Shown here in pieces: positions 58,361 to 64,000 of a stretch of DNA of 64,000 bases. The notes below the pieces were generated by a model, which worked only from the letters and a program-made list of their open reading frames with translations, did no database searches and was not told the origin of the DNA. The stretch comes from Rosellinia necatrix (taxonomy: Eukaryota > Ascomycota > Sordariomycetes > Xylariales > Xylariaceae), in the NCBI GenBank assembly GCA_021209875.1, contig JAGYVD010000006.1, forward strand, positions 1,984,001 to 2,048,000, read 5' to 3'. The position numbers and the translations under genes are program-made. How positions within the stretch are numbered: the first letter of the stretch is position 1; each line of letters begins with the position of its first letter.

Positions 58361-60305
58361 TCATTCCGGCGCACTGGAGTCGCTGGTGATAAAAGGATTG
58401 CTCTCTAGGCCATCCAAGAGATAACCCCCAGAACCGTCTCGACCGGCATCAATCTCGGCTTCTTGGTCCCAGTCGGCCCTCTTTTCAAGCCATTTGCCAC
58501 CGAGATAGAGCCGGATACACGCGTGCTCCGGCTTGTGTTGTTTCGACTCGAAAGGTACAAGCTTCGCGTTGTTGTGGTCAATCGCGCTGACCGTACAGCC
58601 GCAGGACAGACCAGGTATGCCCCCCTGGCGAATGAAGTCTTGAGACAATGCCTCCCACCGACGGTGTTTCTCCGAAAAACTGTCATTTCTAATTATGGCA
58701 CGCGCGTGGATATGAAGTTGAACCTCCGTATCAACAGTAAGCCTGAACTGGTGCGGCGGGCACTGCTCGCACAGGCCATGCGCATATCCAATGTCCCGAA
58801 AGTACCAGATGCGGCTTTTAGGGAGAAACAAGCTGACGCTAAGGGTATGGATAGGGGCATCGCCAAAGCGCTCGTAGTAAAAACCGCCCGTCTTGTCAAG
58901 GTGTTCGAAATAAGCTCTGTGCTCCTCGCTACGGAAGAAGGCGAGCGACCCAACCTCGAAGTTAGAGTAAAATTGACAGTTATTGTACTCAAGGCGGTCG
59001 ATGTCATCGCTGTTTTCGACTGTGTTGAATGGTTGGGGCGTGTGTTGGACCCTGTCTGCTTGGAGGGGGTCGTGGAGCAACCAGTCATAGTCAGCATTTT
59101 CATGGATCATATCCCCATTGTTCTTGATGAAAGTTTTAGTTCTATCCCATAACGAGGGAAAAGAGCGGGCATCATCTAGGATAGCCATGTTAAAACCGTA
59201 GGCCATATCATTGTCCTGCATGAAGCGGAAGACGTCATAATTGATGTTACAGCTGAAATCGACCTACAAATATGGGATTAGCTTAGGGTGTACTGTGGGT
59301 TTGGTGAATTACTTACACCGGGCTCGACTCTCCAGAAGAATTCGTAGTGGGCGAGTCGCTTCTCCAGAGCAAACAAGCCAGCGTTCCATCGACACATGTG
59401 GTGGTAGCTTTGGAGCCATGCTTTACCAACTCCAATACTTCCCATGAACTGACGGCCAACATCAAACCGCGTTGTATCGATCCAAGAGGGCACACTCCAG
59501 TGCTCCTTGGGGATGATCTCGAAGTAGCACCGCGAAGTGGTTGCGCTGCTGACAGCAAATGTGAACTCCTCGCTGAAGTCCTCGTCGTTGAAGAAAACCC
59601 AATCATATCGATGCGTGACGCGGCTATTGAACCGGGCCTCAAGCTGGATCATGCTGTAGACCATCTCTTCAACTTCGGAGTTACGAACCAAGGCAATAAA
59701 AGCGGCCTTGGGACGGGTGTCGATAAGCGACTGACGGCGCTTCTCTGTAATCTCCTCCATGTCAACGATGGTGTTGTGGCGGAGCCACTGCACAGGATCG
59801 GTTCGCACGGCGCCTTCCGGGCTAGAGAGTTGCGCAACGGGGGGGAGGTACATGTCAATAGTGGTGGCCTCTCGAGCGATGCGCTTGGCCTGGTCCCTAC
59901 GGATCATCCAGGCACTGCCGAAGAGAACGAAGACGAGGCATAGAAAAACGAGAAATTTACGAAGAGAGAATGGACTATGATAGGGTGTGGCAACATTAAT
60001 ATAGGCGGGATTTGGGGCACAGGAGAAGCTTACCGAACGCGGCGAGGAAGAAAGGTCCAGCCCTGCTCCTTTTGCTTCTCACTTGTGTCGTCGAGCAGCG
60101 AGGCTGTAGTGCTTGTCATAGCAGGAAGGTCATCCTCAGGAGCGGTGAATCCCATGGGGTTTGCACCAAGACCCTCGGTGCTTGAAGTTGACCATGACGG
60201 GGCATGGTCACGGCTGCTACCTGCTCGGTGAGCAATGTGCGCACTTGACGCTGCCGTAGAACTCGCGGTGCTGGTGGTAGTATGGCGGTAATATGCACCA
60301 GGCAT
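58361..60305 (-). CDS. GT15 alpha-1,2-mannosyltransferase (Kre2/Ktr family)
   Basis: Three exons (60305-60034, 59974-59317, 59263-58361) join in phase to 610 residues; introns are 59 and 53 nt. A Ser/Thr-rich cytosolic tail of about 95 residues precedes one signal-anchor helix (KFLVFLCLVFVLFGSAWMI, about 97-115), giving a type II Golgi topology. GT15 motifs are in order: AAFIALVRNSEVEEM, RYDWVFFNDEDFSEEF, YHHMCRWNAGLF, FFWRVEPGVDFSCNINYD, MAYGFN, NNCQFYSNFEV with the presumed catalytic Glu at 413, FFRSEEH, HLDKTGGFYYERFGDAPIH and RDIGYAH. The enzymes add alpha-1,2-mannose from GDP-mannose to N- and O-glycans or glycolipids. The long cytosolic tail and the 100-residue C-terminal extension (QCPPHQFRL onward) make it longer than typical Kre2/Mnt1 proteins (about 440 residues). 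Confidence 0.94.
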
Positions 60306-62074
60306 TGTTGCGGGAAGGCTGGGTTCGCGGATTGTCAGTAGTTGGGTAGCTGGAGAGTGAACAAGCAGGCTGGGGAAGAAAAAGACAACACGAACGGGTG
60401 TCGGGAACAACACCAAAAAAATTAACCTTAGACACCCCGCGGCTTTTCACTAGTTGGCCGGAGAGGCATGAGGTGTGAAGTGGGAGGTATAAGGTATGGA
60501 GTCCAAGGACTGGGTACCGGTGTTTGGCGTTCGGTGTTTGATGTACAACGGGTTTGTGATGCAAGCATCAAGGCTACCGGGGAACTGATGTGGGCCTTGT
60601 GGTAGACGGGGGGCTCTTGAACCGGCCTACCTTGGACAACTTGATGAAACACCTTAGGCGATGCTTCTTAAAAGACAAGGCGGAAGGAATGCCGAGGGCG
60701 GGCGGATGAACGGCTTCTCTGAAGCATTGATTGGAAGCAAATCCGGAACGGCAGTGTTGGTAGGCGCTTCGCTATCTTGTGTGGTGTACTCAGCGTGAGA
60801 ATGGGAGGACTGGTAAGTGAAAATAAGTGTAAATAGGTGAAAGGCGAGAGGTGAGAGGTGCGAGAGTTGACAGAGTTGGGAGGCCTAAAGTTCGCAAAGG
60901 GACTACCTACTACTTGGGTATCTTGAGAGAGGGTGGTATGTAGATGCAAGTAAGTAGGTAGGTACTTTAGGTAAGTAGGTAAGTAGGTAGGTAGGGAGGT
61001 AGGTGGGTAGGTGGGTAGGTAGGTAGGTAGGTAGGTAGGTAGGTAGGTAGGTAGGCAGAGGTGGGCAAATGGTTGGCAGAGGTAGAAGGCAAGTTGTATG
61101 GGTGAAGGTAGGTATGTAGGTAGGTAGGTATGCCACCTCACCGGGCCCTGTATTGGTGTGGATGATTGGCAGTTTCAGGACCAGCGGCAGCACTGCTCTG
61201 AGCCGTTGGGCAGGAAGTTGGGACGCTGGTACACAAGAGCGTCCAAGGCATCGACAGAAGGCAAGAAGGGCAGCTAGCCCACAGCCAAATAGCAAACAAC
61301 ACCTGCAACACTACATGTACTTAGGTACCCGATAAGCTGCAGAGTAATGGCTCGATAACCCAACTACCTAGGTAGGCATTCACCTACTATGCGTCCTGTA
61401 CGCCTATCATGCCTTTTATGTCTATTCAGTAGATAATACCTTCACTAGGCCGTTCCTCTACTGTGTATGTATATACCAGGAAGCCTGCCTTTCCACAGCA
61501 ACTCCTGGATGCCTCATGTAGATTCCTCTTCGTCCTTCGCCTCGACTTTGTTTCTCTTTATTTCCATTCCCCGTGGGATCCAGCACAATCAGGCCTCGAC
61601 AACATATTTAAAAAAAAAAAAAAAAAAGTATTGTTAAGGGCCAAGGCTGGCAAGTGTTCATCATCTAGACAATCTTGCAGCTGTATATCACACACTAAGG
61701 GGAACGCTGGGAGGGGCATTCACCGGCAAAACCTCATCTCCAGTCCCCCTAATAAAGAGGGGACCATGATACCTAGTAATTATATGGACTTGGTTGCTAC
61801 CTGGTATGCACTGATACCTGAGACGTTCCATCCAATAAACATCCACGAAGAGAGAAGGCTCCTTTTTTTAATGATACAATCACAGAGCCAACCCCTCGGC
61901 GTAGAATACAGTGAACCTTGGAAGCACATTGGTAAGGCTTGAAACTAGGTAGGCTCGTCCTACCCAGTGGTGTTAAGTTCGGGGAAAAAAAAAAGCACAA
62001 TCATAAAAAAGTCCTGTCCCATAAAACGCCGGAAGCCGCCGAGCCCCAGCACCACAATAAAATAAAATTTTCCA
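60306..62074. other. intergenic region with TAGG microsatellite
   Basis: 1.77 kb between two minus-strand genes. It contains a long TAGG/TAAG microsatellite, a TACCTAGGTA palindrome (61365) and an A tract (61609-61627). It probably carries the GT15 promoter and leader and the HIRA 3' flank. No gene recognised. Confidence 0.55.
60949..61131. repeat. GTAG/TAGG tetranucleotide microsatellite
   Basis: About 105 bp of GTAG, GTAA, GTGG and GGAG units with a nearly perfect core of eleven GTAG units at about 61010-61055, plus a shorter block at 61105-61131. It lies 0.65-0.8 kb upstream of the GT15 start. Confidence 0.9.
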
Positions 62075-64000
62075 TCACGTTTCTTCGAGCACCATGGCAT
62101 CCTCATTTGCCACATCGTCTTCGAATGTAAGTTCCAGCACGCGTGCGTATTGCACAGTGAGTCGCTGCAGTTCACGAAATTTCCCTGTGTAACCTCTGTC
62201 AGTATCCGCCATCGTTGTTTGTTTGGGGGGTAGCAATGGTGACAAACATACCTATGATCATGACAACTCCTTTGAGCAGTTCTTTTCGGTCCCATCCACA
62301 GATAAAACCTTCTTTGCTATTCCAACCCTGGCCCTTCTCATCTCCCTCACCGGCTTCATCTTGTAACACGCCGCCGAGTAGACTGTTTAGGAGCTCCTCC
62401 ACCTTTCCACGATGGCCCTCCGCACCTATACGTTTCGCGTACATCAATAGATACAACCGGAATTCTTCTTTTGATCCCAGCTGAAGTGCCCCAGCAATGC
62501 GATTCTCTAGATGGGCTATGCTTACGCTTGATTCAAAACTCTCAAAGCCATCTTTCGATAACAAGGTCTTAATGACCCGCTGCAGTGTGTATGCTCGGCC
62601 CTTGAGAAGGAATTCACTTGTTGTATGCCTCTCCAGGTGAGGGATAATGCCAGCCGAGACCATGTTCTCATCGCCCTTGCCATCCTTGGGTGTTGCGGAG
62701 CCCACAGCTGTGGTTTGAAGGGACCCGACCGAGGAATCATTGCTGTTCCAATATTGGCTCCCCACAGCCCACCAAGATTCGGACAGGCGCTGCCAAGTGT
62801 GCATCGTAGGGGAATAGTAGTAACCATCGCCATTAGTCAGCGTTACAACCACGTGGCCGTTTGAGTTCAAGTGTGCCGAGGTAACCCCTGGTGACGGCAT
62901 CGCACTGTGAGGTTGAAGAGAGCTGATCGCGATCTCGAGAATAGGCCCGAGGGAGACAGGGGGATGAGGTGAAGAAAGGGTATGAATATTCCAGACGTAA
63001 CACATGCCAACAGCCGTGATACATAGTAACCACCAACCACGACACTCGAGAATAACGGGCTGGGCCTCGAGCACCATAGCGTTGAGTAACCGGCGGCCCG
63101 CAGGGGTCCATGTGTATAAACTGCCATCTTCGCAAGCGGCGGCCCAGAAGTTCTTGCTACCTGTTACCAGGAGCACGGCCCTAGGGATGTAATCTTGCCA
63201 AAGTATAGCACCGCGCTTGGTAGCTGTGATATGAGATGGATCTCGCAGACCTGTAGGATTTCGAGCTTCCAAGATTGTATTCTCGGGAAGCTTCGAGGCC
63301 TCTTCCAATGATGTATCCTCCAGAAGCACCCCGCGTTCGAGGGGGCGAAGAATATAAGATCTTACTTTGGGCACCGCCAGTCGGACTTGTGCCGTCGCAA
63401 TAGCGGGGTTTAGCACTGCCGGTCGGAGATACTCGGGTGTGGGAACAATTCCATGTCTAGGAGGCTCGAGTGTTGCATTCTCCAGACCATCAACACTGTT
63501 TCGTTGAATAGATCTAGGCCCGGTAGCCGGTCGTTTGGTTGGATGTTCTTCGTCATCTTCCCCCTCAATAGCAACAGCTTTTCGTTTGTTGCCGAGAAGC
63601 ATGGCTGCTAAACCTCCTTCTGGGAGTCCGTCATATGGTTTGGATAGATCCAATATAGTCTGTGGCGTATCATTTTGCGCCGTTTTAGACGCGCTGGACC
63701 CAACCAATTGTGTTTGGGGAAGAGAGGATTGGCCGGTACCGGACGACGATATCAGCATTGGGGCAACCCTCTTCTTTCCATCTTTGGTGATTGTTACCCG
63801 TGACTTCAGCACGTTTATCCGCTGAGCTGTCTTATCGGCTGCTTCTTGCGCGGCCCCGGCTTGGTCCTTTTCCTTCTCCGCCTCGGCCTCCACCTGCCCA
63901 TTCGTAGATGGCGGGGCTGTGGGTGTAGCAGTACCCGTCTTAGTGCCGTTCGTAGTTGGCGCGGTGTCGTTGGGGAGAGGGTGGAAGTCACCCATCAGTG
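62075..64000 (-). CDS. hir1: histone regulator HIRA/Hir1, C-terminal part (5' end outside window)
   Basis: Two exons are visible: 64000 (cut by the window edge) to 62252, and 62184-62075. The 67-nt phase-1 intron (GTATGT..CAG) restores the C-terminal family sequence GKFRELQRLTVQYARVL. About 617 residues are seen. They cover the basic, Pro-poor HIRA-B region (INVLKSRVTITKDGKKRVAP), the linker with KRKAVAIEGEDDEEHPTKRP, and the HIRA C-terminal WD-like domain (GAILWQDYIPRAVLLVTGSK, AACEDGSLYTWTPAGRRLL, SESWWAVGSQYWNSN, IPHLERHTTSEFLLKGRAY, LENRIAGALQL, EFRLYLLMYAKRIGAEG). The N-terminal WD40 propeller would lie beyond position 64000. HIRA is a subunit of the replication-independent H3-H4 deposition complex and represses histone genes. 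Confidence 0.93.

Noticed and set aside
1..64000. CRISPR arrays, bacterial operons, integrated virus or transposon genes
   Set aside because: No spaced direct repeats, Shine-Dalgarno-led gene runs, polymerase, integrase, transposase or capsid-like frames were seen; the genes are spliced fungal nuclear genes.

Overview
The window is nuclear DNA from a filamentous ascomycete (Pezizomycotina, most likely Sordariomycetes). Evidence is the short GT..AG introns (mostly 44-110 nt, many with a CTAAC-type branch site), the gene content (NimX-type CDK1, Mlp1, HIRA, GT15, DUF1996, GH74 with a fungal CBM1), polypyrimidine leaders, and intergenic DNA full of CCTA/TAGG words. No bacterial, organellar, rRNA or CRISPR features were seen. 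I recognise 15 protein-coding loci, most of them spliced. Exon coordinates in the entries were worked out by hand from splice signals, reading phase and family conservation. No transcript data or searches were available.

Left part (1-25.3 kb) is gene-poor. It holds a 93-residue Lys/Ala/Pro-rich H1-tail-like protein (3.5-4.2 kb), a flavin amine-oxidase-like enzyme (6.7-8.5 kb), a Pho85-type cyclin (minus, 13.4-14.6 kb) and CDK1 (minus, 24.2-25.3 kb). The long gaps (8.5-13.4 and 14.6-24.2 kb) show only microsatellites, minisatellites and poly-A/T tracts.

Middle part (26-46 kb): an ALKBH1-like dioxygenase is divergent from CDK1. Next come an N-carbamoyl-L-amino-acid hydrolase gene that appears broken by an internal coding deletion, a small alpha/beta hydrolase, and a secreted/transmembrane protein with three Cys-rich modules that needs a 7-nt microexon and still shows one unresolved 1-nt phase error. 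A CSC1/DUF221 channel-like protein and a 2045-residue Mlp1/Tpr-like nuclear basket protein follow.

Right part (46.7-64 kb) is enriched in secreted and plant-interaction-type genes: an 8-exon DUF1996 protein, a GH74 xyloglucanase whose CBM1 is split by a 9-nt microexon, a TauD-type dioxygenase with low-complexity inserts and an apparent 1-nt frameshift, and a GPI-anchored Cys/Thr-rich surface protein. A GT15 mannosyltransferase and the C-terminal part of HIRA/Hir1, which runs off the right edge, complete it.

Functionally these are independent genes: cell cycle/nuclear (cyclin, CDK1, Mlp1, HIRA), secretory glycosylation and membrane (GT15, CSC1), and extracellular plant-polymer genes (GH74, DUF1996). 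I found no convincing new multi-gene system. The most notable signals are the two disrupted or suspicious genes, the unusually small exons, the sharp GC cliffs inside genes, and nine exact intergenic copies of the palindrome TACCTAGGTA.
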